From Macquaria australasica (Eukaryota; Chordata; Actinopteri; Centrarchiformes; Percichthyidae), in the NCBI GenBank assembly GCA_005408345.1, contig SEMN01000316.1, positions 372,001 to 436,000 on the forward strand: DNA of 64,000 nucleotides. Direction: 5' to 3'. This document shows positions 47,726 through 59,000 of the stretch, piece after piece. The notes beneath the pieces are model-generated. The model had not been told where the DNA came from. It saw only the letters and a program-made list of their open reading frames with translations, and made no database searches. The position numbers were made by a program, and so were the translations under genes. Numbering within the stretch: position 1 is the first letter of the stretch; the number at the start of each line of letters is the position of its first letter.

Positions 47726-49772
47726 TTTATTTTCAGTCTCTAAAAATAAAATCCATTAAAAATAACAATATATATTCTCTCAGAAAGAAAACAGTTTTAA
47801 AGCTCTTTCCCATACAGCAATCATCATTTATCAATCATCCATGTTATGCATCATTTATGCCTGACATTAATAAGGATTGGCCTGTCACATTATGACACTG
47901 ACATTTTGGACTGAGGTCATTCAACAGTTGTCAAATTCCAAAACACATATAAAGACAACATTTTTTTGTATTCTGGGGCTGAGGGTGTTGAATGATGTCT
48001 GCACACTTTACACTGTGGAGATAATGACCAAAATCCAGGAGGCCAGCAACTTTACGCACCTGGTTGAATTATCCTTGATAATGTCATGAGTAAGCTTATC
48101 CAGTGATGTGCTAATCCTGCAACGAACGTCTGAAATGTCATTTCTGCTTTGCATTATCATTCTCTTCTGATATGCAGCGAACTGAAAATGTACTACATGA
48201 CAAACCTGATTTATCAGATGGCTTTAAACAAATGTGGTATTCATGGCACAAAATCTTCAGGACGTAAAACTGAACTCTATTTTTTGTCTTCTTTGTCTGA
48301 CTTTTTGTCTTTTTTTTTTCACTTTAGCATTGCACACCAAGACGCATGTGGTAAGAGGTTTATAAAAGATGCACTTGAAACAAGATTAAATGACATTTCA
48401 GCACTGTAGTGCACTAAAGGTACATTGACACATGTAGATACACAAGAGATAGCCTACTACAGAGGAAATTTATATTGTGGGTGACCCAATGAACCCTGAA
48501 TTATATTGTACACGTTAACATAATGCAACAGACTCAACACACTTTTGAACAATAAAATGAAACATAAAATGAGATATGCATAAAATAGAAATTGATACAG
48601 AATAATGAGCATTGGTACTTGTGGCTTTTTGTTATAATACAATAGTATAGCATAAAAAGCTGTATGTTCACTTTGAAATTAACACAATACAGCCACAAAA
48701 AAAGTCCCTTGAAGTGACAACACATTGTAGAGCCAATCAAAATGAAGTACCATACTATATTAAGTTTCTTCTCTTAGGATGATTTTTTTTAATAGGATAA
48801 CAATTTCTAATTGTGCTTCTTCTCTTCATTTCCTGTCCTTCAAAACATGTACATATTCTAAATACCAGATATTTACTGTAAGCTTGACAAAATGATTTTT
48901 GATGCAATACCTCCAGTAGGCTAAATCAAACCAGTGATTATGATAATCACTATAGACATAATGGTCATGTACAACAGCAGCAGAGAGGGAATGCTTCTTA
49001 GCACTTAATATCAACTCTTGTTTTACAAACTTCACGATGGTCCCCTTAAAAAATGAGAGAGTTGGATACCATTTCTACCTATTCTCTCCAGCACAAGAAA
49101 GGGGATATTTATTAGGTAATTTGCTAATAACCTTGAAATGACCGGGGCACGATAAAAATTAACTAGTAATCACATACTTGAAGTTCAGCTGATACAATGC
49201 ACTAATAATAATATAATGTTCAACGGCAGAAACTTGTACAAAACTGTCATGGCCTATAAGCTAAAATAGTTTAGAGTTAAATCGAGTTACTACAGACATA
49301 TGTATGCTACACCAGCAACTAAACCTACAGTTAGTGTCAACAAGAGTGGGGAAAAAAAACTTAAATCACAGAATACATTTGTTTTTCACCATAAAAAAAT
49401 AAAGACAAGTGCATATAAGGCAAATATTAAATTCACTTAAGAGTACAACATTTTTGAAAATCCCAGTAGATATTCTAAATGCAGGATTAACAACAAGCGC
49501 TGTACAAAATGGACACGCCAGTGCCAAATAAGCTTCATAGTCATAAAGGAGTACAATTTGTCTCATGTAGAGAAGCTTTAATCATTTTTAAAAAATGATT
49601 AGAATAAGCTTAGATCCCTGTTAGAGAGCTACAAAAGACAACTGTAAATATTACAGACAGCGCTTTTCAAATCTCTGAAGATTCAACTGTTTGTTTGTAA
49701 CAGCCCCCCACGTAACTTTCACCTCAATAAAAGCCCCCACACCAGTCCCCGTTAGTTCAGTGCAGGGTTCAA
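47726..49772 (-). other. slc5a3: slc5a3 3' UTR (extent inferred)
   Basis: AT-rich sequence downstream of the slc5a3 stop. TTTATT at 47726-47731 reads AATAAA on the - strand and is one candidate polyadenylation signal. Several others occur (for example near 49106). SLC5A3 transcripts in mammals have very long 3' UTRs, so 2 kb or more is expected. The end is uncertain. Confidence 0.3.
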
Positions 49773-51908
49773 CTACAGTGAGAAATAAACAAACATGAAG
49801 ATGCCCACAGAGCAGACGAATAGCAGTCCCAAGTTTAGGAGAAGTTTAACTCTAGGTGGCTCGTACAGCATCTCTGCAATGACTCTTGCATCCTCCTGCA
49901 CTACTTTTTGCTGAGCGCTCTGTGCTCCCTCCTTACATCCACAAAAACATTCCAGTAAACGTATACACCTGCTAGTCTCCCAATTAGCATGGCAGCCTTC
50001 TTCTGCTCTGTTCATCTCCATCCTTCCATTACCAATTTGTTCCGCAGGGGTGGTGGCAGGGGATGTTTCTGTACTAGGGGTTGCTGGGTCATGGTCAGTG
50101 GATGGGACCAGGAGTTTGACATCCGCCCCATCCAAACACCTCTCCTTTCTGACATCCGGGGGCATTTCTTTACGGAGGCTTCCATCGCCATTACTATGGC
50201 TCTTCTCAGTCAGCCTGTACGCTTCCTCTTGGTCCTTTGTGGGAACCATTTCAATGTAGCGGAGCCCCCAGACTGTGGTGGTGCGAACCTGCTCCTCATC
50301 TGGTGGAGCGGTGCAGAGGCTGACCACCACCGCCACCAATCCTGACATCCAGAACAGCCCAGCAGCAAAATACATGTAGTGAACATCAATGATAAAGGCA
50401 GGCCTATCATCTGGCTGGTCACAGCGAGGCTGTTGGTAAATAAAAGCTAGTATCAGTCGAACAGTACCGAGTGTGAAACCTGTCATGCCTCCCCAAAACG
50501 CACCTCTCTCATTACACCGTTTCCAGAACACACCCAGCAGGAACAGGACAGCGATTGGAGGAGTGAGGTAGCCAGCAACTTCCTGGATGTAGAGATACGT
50601 CTGTCCGCCTTGCATCTCAATAATAACAGGGACCCAGGCAATGCTGATTCCGACCATGAACACAACAAATATGCGTCCCACAGTCAGCAGCTCGCGCTGA
50701 GACGGCTTCCCTCGAAAAGTTTGATAGATGTCCAGTGTGAAGATGGTGCTTGCACTGTTGAAAATCGAGTCTAGATCACTCATCAGGGCAGCAATCATGA
50801 CAGCCATCATCAGACCCCTGAGTCCCACAGGCATCACTGCCATGACCAGGCGTGGATAGGCAATGTTTGAGCAGCCGGCTTGAGAACCACACACAGCCAT
50901 GCAGTGCTCTGGCCCGATGCAGGCGATCTCATCCACAAACATGATGCGAGAGATCATTCCTGGAATGACTATTACAAACATGGGCAGGATCTTGAGAAAT
51001 CCAGCCATGAGTGTAGAGCACTTAGCATGAGCAATGTTCTTTGCTGCTAGCACTCTCTGAACAATAACCTGGTCTGCACACCAGTACCAAATAGATGCAG
51101 GGGTCTGGCCAAGAATGAATCCTGGCCATGGGATGTCTTCATCCAGGGGACCTCGAAGGATGCGTAGCGAGTCTGGTTTAGGCTGAATGCGGCAGGAAGG
51201 AGAATAGGTGAAGTTTCCAGTGGCCAATATAGCAGAAACATTGGGAACTGCCTGCATGTACTTAGTTCGGACACCCTCTAGCCCACCAACTTTAACAAGG
51301 CTGATGATGGTTAAGGTTAGGGCTCCACCAATCATCAACACTGCCTGAAGTGCATCCGTGTACATTACTGCCACCAATCCACCAGTGACAGTGAGCAGTG
51401 CGGTCATACTGATGAGCAGGACAATAGACACATAAAGGTTCCACCCCAGGGACTCCTGAATAAAGAGAGCTCCAGCATACAAGTCCACAGACAGCTTGGT
51501 AAAAATGTAAAGCAGCACAGACAAGAGAGCAAAGTAAACCTTTAGCCTGTTGCCGCCGTAGCGTTTCGACAGATACTCTGGCATGGTGTAGACTCCCGAG
51601 TGGATATACACAGGGACAAACACCCAGCCAAGCAGCTGCAGAAGTAGAAGTGCATTAAATTCCCATGCTCCAACAGCAAAGCCACTTGCTGCTCCTGACC
51701 CAGCCAGGCCTATGAAATGTTCACTGCCAATGTTGCTGACGAAGAGTGATGCACCTATCACTATCCCGGTCATGGAGCGTCCAGCCAGGAAGTAGCCACT
51801 CACAGTGCTGCGATTGGCTTTCCACATGGCAACAAACCCGATGATTAGCACCAGGACAAAATACAGTGCTACCACAGCTATGTCCACTGCTTCCATTCCA
51901 TGGCCCAT
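49773..51908 (-). CDS. slc5a3: sodium/myo-inositol cotransporter SMIT1
   Basis: A single uninterrupted 711-residue frame (human SLC5A3 is 718, also in one coding exon). The protein imports myo-inositol with sodium across the plasma membrane. Inositol is a compatible osmolyte that accumulates under hypertonic stress. Seen here: the N-terminal helix AVDIAVVALYFVLVLIIGF, NRSTVSGYFLAGRSMT (an NRS sequon at residue 32), SNIGSEHFIGLAGSGAASG at about residues 58-76, GQTPASIWYWCADQVIVQRV, MMAVMIAALMSDLDSIFNSA, a long hydrophilic loop at about 565-680, and a final helix ending FVYFSL exactly as in human. The start is MGHGMEAVD, with the 5' splice acceptor 228 bp upstream. Family members SLC5A11 (SMIT2) and SGLTs are excluded by the near-identical core. 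Confidence 0.97.
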   Translation of the reverse strand: MGHGMEAVDIAVVALYFVLVLIIGFVAMWKANRSTVSGYFLAGRSMTGIVIGASLFVSNIGSEHFIGLAGSGAASGFAVGAWEFNALLLLQLLGWVFVPVYIHSGVYTMPEYLSKRYGGNRLKVYFALLSVLLYIFTKLSVDLYAGALFIQESLGWNLYVSIVLLISMTALLTVTGGLVAVMYTDALQAVLMIGGALTLTIISLVKVGGLEGVRTKYMQAVPNVSAILATGNFTYSPSCRIQPKPDSLRILRGPLDEDIPWPGFILGQTPASIWYWCADQVIVQRVLAAKNIAHAKCSTLMAGFLKILPMFVIVIPGMISRIMFVDEIACIGPEHCMAVCGSQAGCSNIAYPRLVMAVMPVGLRGLMMAVMIAALMSDLDSIFNSASTIFTLDIYQTFRGKPSQRELLTVGRIFVVFMVGISIAWVPVIIEMQGGQTYLYIQEVAGYLTPPIAVLFLLGVFWKRCNERGAFWGGMTGFTLGTVRLILAFIYQQPRCDQPDDRPAFIIDVHYMYFAAGLFWMSGLVAVVVSLCTAPPDEEQVRTTTVWGLRYIEMVPTKDQEEAYRLTEKSHSNGDGSLRKEMPPDVRKERCLDGADVKLLVPSTDHDPATPSTETSPATTPAEQIGNGRMEMNRAEEGCHANWETSRCIRLLECFCGCKEGAQSAQQKVVQEDARVIAEMLYEPPRVKLLLNLGLLFVCSVGIFMFVYFSL

Positions 51909-52136
51909 TTTTACTGATTATTTAAGCAAAGTCAAAGTTATGGATTTAATTATTAAAAAAGGAGCAATGGAAGTGATCTGCTTTGGTTTGCTGTCTGGAT
52001 GGAAGTTGTAGTATCCACAGTCAGGTCAAATTCACTAGGTGTGCTTCGGAGGGGGTTATCCACCGGCACTGAGGTCGTTCTAGTTTTAGAGGAGGATGTT
52101 GTAGGCCTCTGGTCTAGAAAAGTCTAGTTAACATTC
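51909..52136 (-). other. slc5a3: slc5a3 exon 2, 5' UTR part
   Basis: A strong acceptor (pyrimidine tract then TCTTGCAG, with AG as the complement of 52137-52138) opens the coding exon at 52136. The 228 bp leader precedes ATG at 51908. Confidence 0.7.
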
Positions 52137-53061
52137 CTGCAAGACAGCAAAGACAAAGAAAAACACCTCATGAGAGAGAAAAACACCAAACACCAATGTT
52201 TGAAAGTTTACAGTCTCTCTGAAAACAGGATAGAAACGCAAAGCGATCTACAAAAATTACTTGTCAAATTGAACATCATATCACAATCCATAACATAAAA
52301 TGATCAAAATGACTAATGAAAGAAATGGTCAAATATGGCACAGCACTCTGTAAACCACATGAAGATTAATAAGAATTAATTTGGTTTTGCAACTGCAGTG
52401 TTTTTCCAGCGCCAGTCCTTGGGTTTAGCCTGTGTATGACTTTCCTCCTTAATCTTTTTAACACAAAGAACTCAAGCCATGCCACTGTAAAAACTTCAAA
52501 GAAAACTAATAACATTATGTAAGAAATCAAGAAGAGTCAAGAAGGACAACGTGTTGCCAAAGACTTTGCAGTTCCTACATTACCTAATATGTGGCCTGAC
52601 TTATGTCATCTATAAGGTAACTGTGACATGCCAAGTCTTAATTCATTCTGTACTGGCACCTATAACAAATTTGTGGCATTACATTTTATGGTTCAGGTCA
52701 TGAATAAATAAAGAGTAGAGGGACACACCAGGACATTACCTAATCACAAAAAATTAGGACCAATTCTTAATGTCATTTTTTTATTTACCATACAATAATC
52801 CATGCACACACTTAAATATGTTACACTGACATCACCAAATGCAAACCTAGACCCTTGCCTAGAATTGAAAAAAACCCAAGTTAAGTCAGGTTAGAAGTGT
52901 AATGCTATGTATGCATTACACTTCTAATGATAATGAATTCAAATTCACCAGATACTTAGAGACAACGATGAGATGGATCAAACTGAATCCCTATGTCAGC
53001 AAAAAGTGCTATGCATGGTGATGTGTGAGCACATCTGTTTTGTGTCCATTTTACACATTCC

Positions 53062-53100
<39 letters not shown>

Positions 53101-54210
53101 TTGGATGTCTGGTCTCTCTTGAGGTTTTAGCCTGCCATGCATGGTAGAAAATAACCCCACGCATTCGTCTTCACAACCAGGCTTTATGCATAACCATCCT
53201 TCTCAATAAAAGAAGTCTTTGTTTTCATTTTACCATCTCGTCATCAAGGGCTACACTCCATGCATTCACCATAAACTGTCCAAGAGACTCTGGCTCTGAA
53301 ATACAGCAGTCATTCAATAGATTAATGTAATTCTATTTGCAAAGTTATATAATGCGGGATTTAAACATAATCACTACCACCCCAGTCTGCCAGGGCCTAC
53401 TTATAGAGCCATCACTCAGGCCACTGCCAAAATAATACAAAAATACGGTGCTGTCAGTGTTACAGGGACTCTAACTTTAGCCCAAGATGATTCATATAAT
53501 TGGGTAAACAAAAACAAGTGTCATTCTTCTATTCTTCCCCTTTCTGCAACGGACTATTGACTCAAAACCAACAATTAAGTTCCACCTGTGGTGATGAAAT
53601 TGGAGCTCTGCTATGAGAGAGTTTAATGCAGGAGTCTGTGCCAGGTATTCAAAAGACGTAGCATCCATACAACTTAATACCAAATCCCCAAAACAATTAA
53701 AGCCAAACTTCAAATCCAGCCTGAATTGGGCTGCAGGTAAGGCCAGCTGACGCCATGGTGGAACAGTGGCATAATGGATAGTTGGTGTACAGAACAATGC
53801 CGCTTTAATTAATGGCGAGATGCGGCTGACAGCCTGAGACTGGCTTTGTGACAGAAACAAGAGGCGTCAACACTCCTGGCATGCAGCGCACAGATGCACC
53901 TAACTTAACAGGCGGTAGGAAATTTCTGGAAAGAGCACAAGCTACGTATCTTCAAGGGAGCTTGTATTCCTCATAATTAGCTTATCTTAGGTGCACTGCA
54001 GGGTTCACGTTTGGATATTTAACACCACAGACCTAATGTCTCAACGGCCACAGTGACATGGGACAAAGACAATCAATGATAAATTAACTTAACTCCCATT
54101 AGCGAAAACACAGCTTCACAGTCTTAACACTGACATATGACCACACATTTTAAAATATATATTTTTTTAAAAACCACTCACTCCAGTGTGGTCGTCACAC
54201 ACTGACTCAC
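52137..54210 (-). other. slc5a3: slc5a3 5'-UTR intron
   Basis: Bounded by donor GTGAGTCAGT (complement of 54201-54210) and acceptor TTGCAG. It contains a (CT)n(CA)n run at about 53061-53100. No MRPS6-like exon or other gene is seen. Confidence 0.6.
53061..53100. repeat. compound (CT)n(CA)n microsatellite
   Basis: CT run followed by CA run in the slc5a3 5'-UTR intron. Confidence 0.95.
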
Positions 54211-54425
54211 CGGCTTGTTTAAACGCAGCTGCACACTAAAGACGTTAGCTAGTGTTAGCAGACGCGCTAAAGATGCTAAAACGACACAGATGTGGCCGAA
54301 GAAGAAGTGACTCCTTCCTGAAGACACCGTACCGCCCCAGGACCGCTGCTTCCTCGTACCAGGCAGAGTTGACCTTGTCAATGTGTTGGTTTGACCTTGT
54401 CTTCTCTGTGCTTTACGTTTCACAG
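54211..54425 (-). other. slc5a3: slc5a3 first exon (non-coding)
   Basis: Ends on the - strand at a consensus donor (GCCG then GTGAGTCAGT). Its start is inferred about 25-30 bp downstream of a TATA box. No conserved protein is encoded in it. In human this exon is shared with MRPS6 and carries its start codon, but I see no MRPS6-like start here. Confidence 0.5.
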
Positions 54426-54560
54426 GAGCTCGGGTGATGCCTCTCCTCCTTATAGATGCGACGCTCGTTCACTTCCACGCCCCACGCGCTTAACATAGTG
54501 TGACGCGTTTGGGTGCAAAATCTCCTGCTGGAAATTTCTACTGCTAATTGTCCCGGGCTC
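54426..54560 (-). promoter_or_regulatory. slc5a3: slc5a3 promoter: TATA box and TonE
   Basis: CTTATA at 54450-54455 reads TATAAG on the - strand. A match to the TonE/ORE consensus (TGGAAANNYNY) lies at 54529-54539, about 100 bp upstream of the inferred start. Several ACGCG-type CpG patches lie between. Mammalian SLC5A3 is a classic target of the hypertonicity factor TonEBP/NFAT5. Confidence 0.5.
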
Positions 54561-54691
54561 TTGTATTGACTCGCATGTTTGCAGAAGCTGAAATAATAAG
54601 AAGGACGCGTGTTTTTTTAAGCAACTGTCATTTGAAACGTTAATTGTCGCCTAGTGCTTGCTCATGGTGGGAACTGTTGGGTCTCTGTGAC

Positions 54692-54693
<2 letters not shown>

Positions 54694-54718
<25 letters not shown>
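54694..54718. repeat. (AT)n microsatellite
   Basis: Short pure AT run. Confidence 0.9.
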
Positions 54719-54722
<4 letters not shown>

Positions 54723-55606
54723 GGTGATTGTTTAACTGGAGAGAGTTATGCAACTTTATTAAACTACACACTACTCCACTGCTTACATTATCAAACAAAA
54801 TACCTCATTAAACTGAGCAAATCTCCTCCTGCATGCAAACATAAATAGATATCAAGGTAGCTAATTAACCTGAAATAACACAGTTGTAATGTCACTGAGA
54901 TAGAAGCTACTAGAAACCAGCTATACTCTGACTGATTACAGTAGTCTAATTTCTAATCAGATTTTAGGGTGACGCTTGTAATCTGGAACAATCTAGAAAC
55001 TGCCAACTGCTGCCTCTTTGAATAATAGTGAAAAATAAAAGTTTAAATTTTTCTGAAGCCTCTCTAAAAAAATTCCATCCTGCATGCCAATAATAATGCT
55101 CACAAGAGATATAAAGTTATGCACACTTAGGTTTTGCAAGCACACATGTTTTCGTTTCACATGTGACCTGGCTGGCACAGATGAAGCTATTCAGTGGAAA
55201 GCATCAAGAGGAAATGGTTGTCATTTTAGAGCAATAGGAGGAAACCCACCACTCATAGACCACCATACACCACCAACACCACCTGATATACAGTAGCTAT
55301 TGTGCCATCATTGTTTGAAGTTGCAACATAATACTGTTTCTCATGGTTAAGTCATATTAGGTTCACTCTATTAAAAAATAATGACCTTATAAGTGTACAT
55401 GAAATATGGAAGACAATACAAACCTCCAATTCTCATTAGGCAGCAACACCTCCCATGCAGAGTGGGATCCTGAGAAATACATTTGGATAAACTGAATATG
55501 AATGTGAGGTGTGTAGCTTCACATGTATAATGTAATATATTGCACCAGGTATCTGCATAATGTATTTGCCAACCAGCTTGTAATGACACTGAAAAATCAC
55601 TATAAG

Positions 55607-55651
55607 TACTACTACTACTACTACTACTACTACTATTACTACTACTACTAC

Positions 55652-55680
<29 letters not shown>
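55607..55680. repeat. (ACT)n(AAT)n triplet microsatellite
   Basis: About 45 bp of ACT units with one ATT interruption, followed by about 30 bp of AAT units. It explains poly-Ser and poly-Ile/Val frames on the opposite strand. Confidence 0.95.
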
Positions 55681-55684
<4 letters not shown>

Positions 55685-55919
55685 TATAGCATAACATAAC
55701 ATAATGTAACATGTCATACGAAAACATACCACAATATAACAATAATACAGTAGTAATAAAATAATTATCCCAATCGTAGTCATATCTTCATAATCACAAT
55801 AATAACTGTCAGCAGCCTCTCAGCAGTCAGATGAGAATAAGGTTAACATGGCTGACTTCCAACAAAACATCCTGCAAGGCAGACACAGCTCTGCATATCA
55901 CAGGCGGGTGGGGTACAGA

Positions 55920-55966
55920 GTAAATTTCCACTCACTCCTCTACACAGATACCTTGGAAATTTCCAT
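55920..55966. promoter_or_regulatory. paired TonE-like sites
   Basis: GTAAATTTCCA at 55920-55930 is a reverse-strand match to TGGAAANNYNY. TGGAAATTTCCA at 55954-55965 is palindromic and matches on both strands, and its core also fits an NF-kappaB half-palindrome. Motif matches only. Confidence 0.35.
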
Positions 55967-55976
55967 TTGACGAAGA

Positions 55977-56071
55977 ACTACATTTCCCAGCAAACACTGC
56001 GCGTCTGTGTTGCGTATCAGGTCGCTCGGAGAAAAATGGCAGCGCCAAGGTTTGAGCTGAAGTATGAATGA
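55977..56071 (+). promoter_or_regulatory. ZNF143-like and YY1-like promoter with possible first coding exon
   Basis: ACTACATTTCCCAGCAAACA from 55977, followed by CTGCG, closely follows the long ZNF143 (Staf) site. About 35 bp on, AAAATGGCAGC at 56033-56043 fits YY1, whose sites often overlap the ATG of housekeeping genes. The ATG at 56036 opens MAAPRFELKYE and then a stop, with possible donors after AAG (GTTTGAG) or GAA (GTATGA). This suggests the + strand start of a gene with downstream exons. None was recognised to 62.5 kb, and its identity is unknown. Confidence 0.45.
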
Positions 56072-59000
56072 ATTCACTTTTTTTATATCGAGCGTGGTGC
56101 CTTCAAATGCGTTTGTCAAGCATACGTTTCTCAGATGTTACAGTGTTATTATGTCGTGTTCTAAGGTTAATACATTATGGAGAATATATTAGACTCCTTT
56201 ATTCACTACATGTACCCTATTAATGAGAGAGATCAGGTTAAGGCAGGAAACTAATCTTGAAAAATGATATAGGTTAATAATGATAGAGGAAAATCTTACC
56301 TATCAATCTATCCAATTTTTATTTTGTCATAAGATTTAAAGAATGAATGGTTTCATTTGTATCTAGTCATCACCCGATCAGAGCAGAGTCAACAACAAAC
56401 CAAAACCTCCAGCATTTTACAAGATAAATATATTGGCCTTGTACAAGCTTAAATAGCCTTAAATAGCCAGAAGATATCCAACATTAAGATGTAAATAAAT
56501 ACAATACACAGCCTCACATAAATACAAACACATATAAACAAGTATAACCGGAAAATTAACATAAAGGTGACATATATGCACTAATTCATCTTGGTTAACA
56601 CATTATAAAACTCATTCCGTTAATAAATAAATAATATATTGTCTATAAAAGCCTAATAATTTTAGTTTATTGTGTTATTTTTCTCCTCCTATTTCAAGCT
56701 TTGGAAATGTACTCTGGAAACACATCAAAAAGTTAATTAATTAAAACTTTGTGCGCACTTTTACTCATACTTGAATTTGGAACTTGAACACTTGGACACA
56801 ATGTTTGTTGCAAAACATGATACAAAAAAATTGTTTATTGTATAATTGTTATTTAAATGATGTACTGTATAACAGGCCATGGTAGGGTCCTATACATTAT
56901 ACACATATTATATACTGTGGTGATCATACCAGCATTTAAAAGCAGAAAAAAACCCCAGAAAAGTTAGACCAAGTGCAACAGGGGCTGCCTCTCCTCCTGA
57001 TATAGGCTATAGTTGAGTCCCACACCTCACAAGTGCAAAACTCAACCATTGGCTTCATTGTTGTGATGAAGAAGCCAGTGCTGAGAGGGGAGCATGTACA
57101 ATATAATTAATGTCCAGAGCATTAAATCATCATATAAACATTTTTAATTTGACAGAACTTATTGGAAACAAATTTTTCTCTAATGATTGCTGTGCTCTTG
57201 CTCTCATGTCACAGTACTCCAACATTGCAGTTGATGTTATGCACAAATGTCCTCCTATTCGAGCACCAGGGGAAAGAGAGGAAATGGGGGAAGGAAATAA
57301 ATGGGATGCAGGATGATTCTAAGATCATGTTTACCATTGCCTTCTTTTCTCAGTGAAGTAGGGGCTTGATTCTCATCAGTAAGATCCATCTAGTATAATT
57401 GCCTTTGGCAGAGTTATGGCTGTGACTACTATTCATTATGAATCCCCACAAAGCTTTATGGAGACACATCAGGAGGACAAGGGCTTATGTACAGTAAAGC
57501 ACCTTGCTGTCTTGTTTGATGTAGGTCACCCTACTTTGTTGTTAGTGCCAACACTGCAAGTGTAAGAGAAATATGAGACATAATATCCAGTGAAAAGCTC
57601 TAGTCATCTACAACTCAATGAACCATGGTTATGTCTTTAAATATGTTTTTCATTCTAGCCACATACTAAATCAGCTGATTTTGCTGAAGTTGTCCTAATC
57701 ACTACAATAAGCTGCTTTTTTGTTTGTTTTGCCCTCAATGGCATAATTGAAAACCACTGGGCTGCACCATAGTTTTTATGAGTTTCTCAATGAATGTATG
57801 CTTGGTAATGTAACTTGGGCCAGGAGTAAGAAAATCTAAAAGCACCATGCAAAATCCTCTACATTTGTATTTAAGAAAATGTTTAGAAGTTCTTAATCTT
57901 CATCTGGATCCTTATCTTTAACCAAATACCAAATTCTATTTTGTAGAAAATATCTATCTATCTTCAAGTAAGTCGGATTCGTGACCACTCTTTTTAAATT
58001 GATCATGTTGCTGTAGAGTCACCTACAGGCAAAATGGCACAGAATTTTCGCTTGATCGCTTGAGTTTGTATGTGCAGATATCAGAATTAAAAACAAATAC
58101 AAATGAAGAACATGTAACAGTAAAGCTCTTCCTTCCAGTTCTTCCTTGGACAAAAATCTATCTTTCCACCAAATATCACTGAAATCTGTTCAGTAGTTTT
58201 TGAGATATCTCTTTAACTAATAGACAAACAGACAGACAAACGGGGAAAACAACCCCCTTGGCAGAGGTAACAATAAACCCATTGTTTCCTCCTCCGTCTC
58301 GTCCAACTTGTTTGTGGCTGATTAGAAACACAAGTGTACTGTTATACAGAAATCTTCATATGTACAGTATACACACATACATACATACATACACACAGCT
58401 GACTTCACAAACACAAGCATTGGTGAACATAACAGGTCTCACAGGGCTAGTTATCATGACATGTGTGTAACCCTGAATTTTCCAAATCAGCAATGAGCTT
58501 GTATAAGATGTGGCATTTGTAACAAATAGTCCAGTCAGATCAGGTGCAGTGCAAATACTGACGTATATCAAATAAATAGAAAGCACTCAAGACAGCTTCC
58601 AGCTACAAAGGCTGTGCAGTCTAACAAATATGTTTAGACTGTTTTAATCAGCATCTGCGTACAAACCCCTGGTGATAGACAAGAATACCAAAAATTCTGT
58701 GAATGTTAGAGCTTTGTACCGGGATGAAAAATTGTAGTTGAGTCAGACACATAACCACTGAGTTATTTTCATGTTGCTATAACGCTACCTATTGCCAAAA
58801 TTCCATTATATTTGCAGGGATTGTTCTGAGTTGACATGTCCAAGTGTCTTCAAAGATGTTTTTTTCTGCAAGTGCACAATGTGCAATCAGTTGTAGAATT
58901 CCAAAAATAAATTCAAATGTTTGATTCAAATGTCTTATAAACCAAATGTAATGAAGATTGGCTGAATTTTGTGGTGATAAAAGAATTTTGAAAAACTTCA

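Noticed and set aside
49989..50668. Open frames antisense to, or out of frame with, slc5a3
   Set aside because: They overlap a fully conserved single-exon transporter and carry no independent signal.
55371..55783. Poly-Ser and Ile/Val-rich frames of 115-123 residues on the - strand
   Set aside because: They are translations of the ACT/AAT triplet microsatellite.
56036..56071. mrps6 first exon on the basis of MAAPRFEL
   Set aside because: Only a few residues resemble the MRPS6 start, the frame stops after 11 codons, the strand is opposite to slc5a3, and no second exon is seen.
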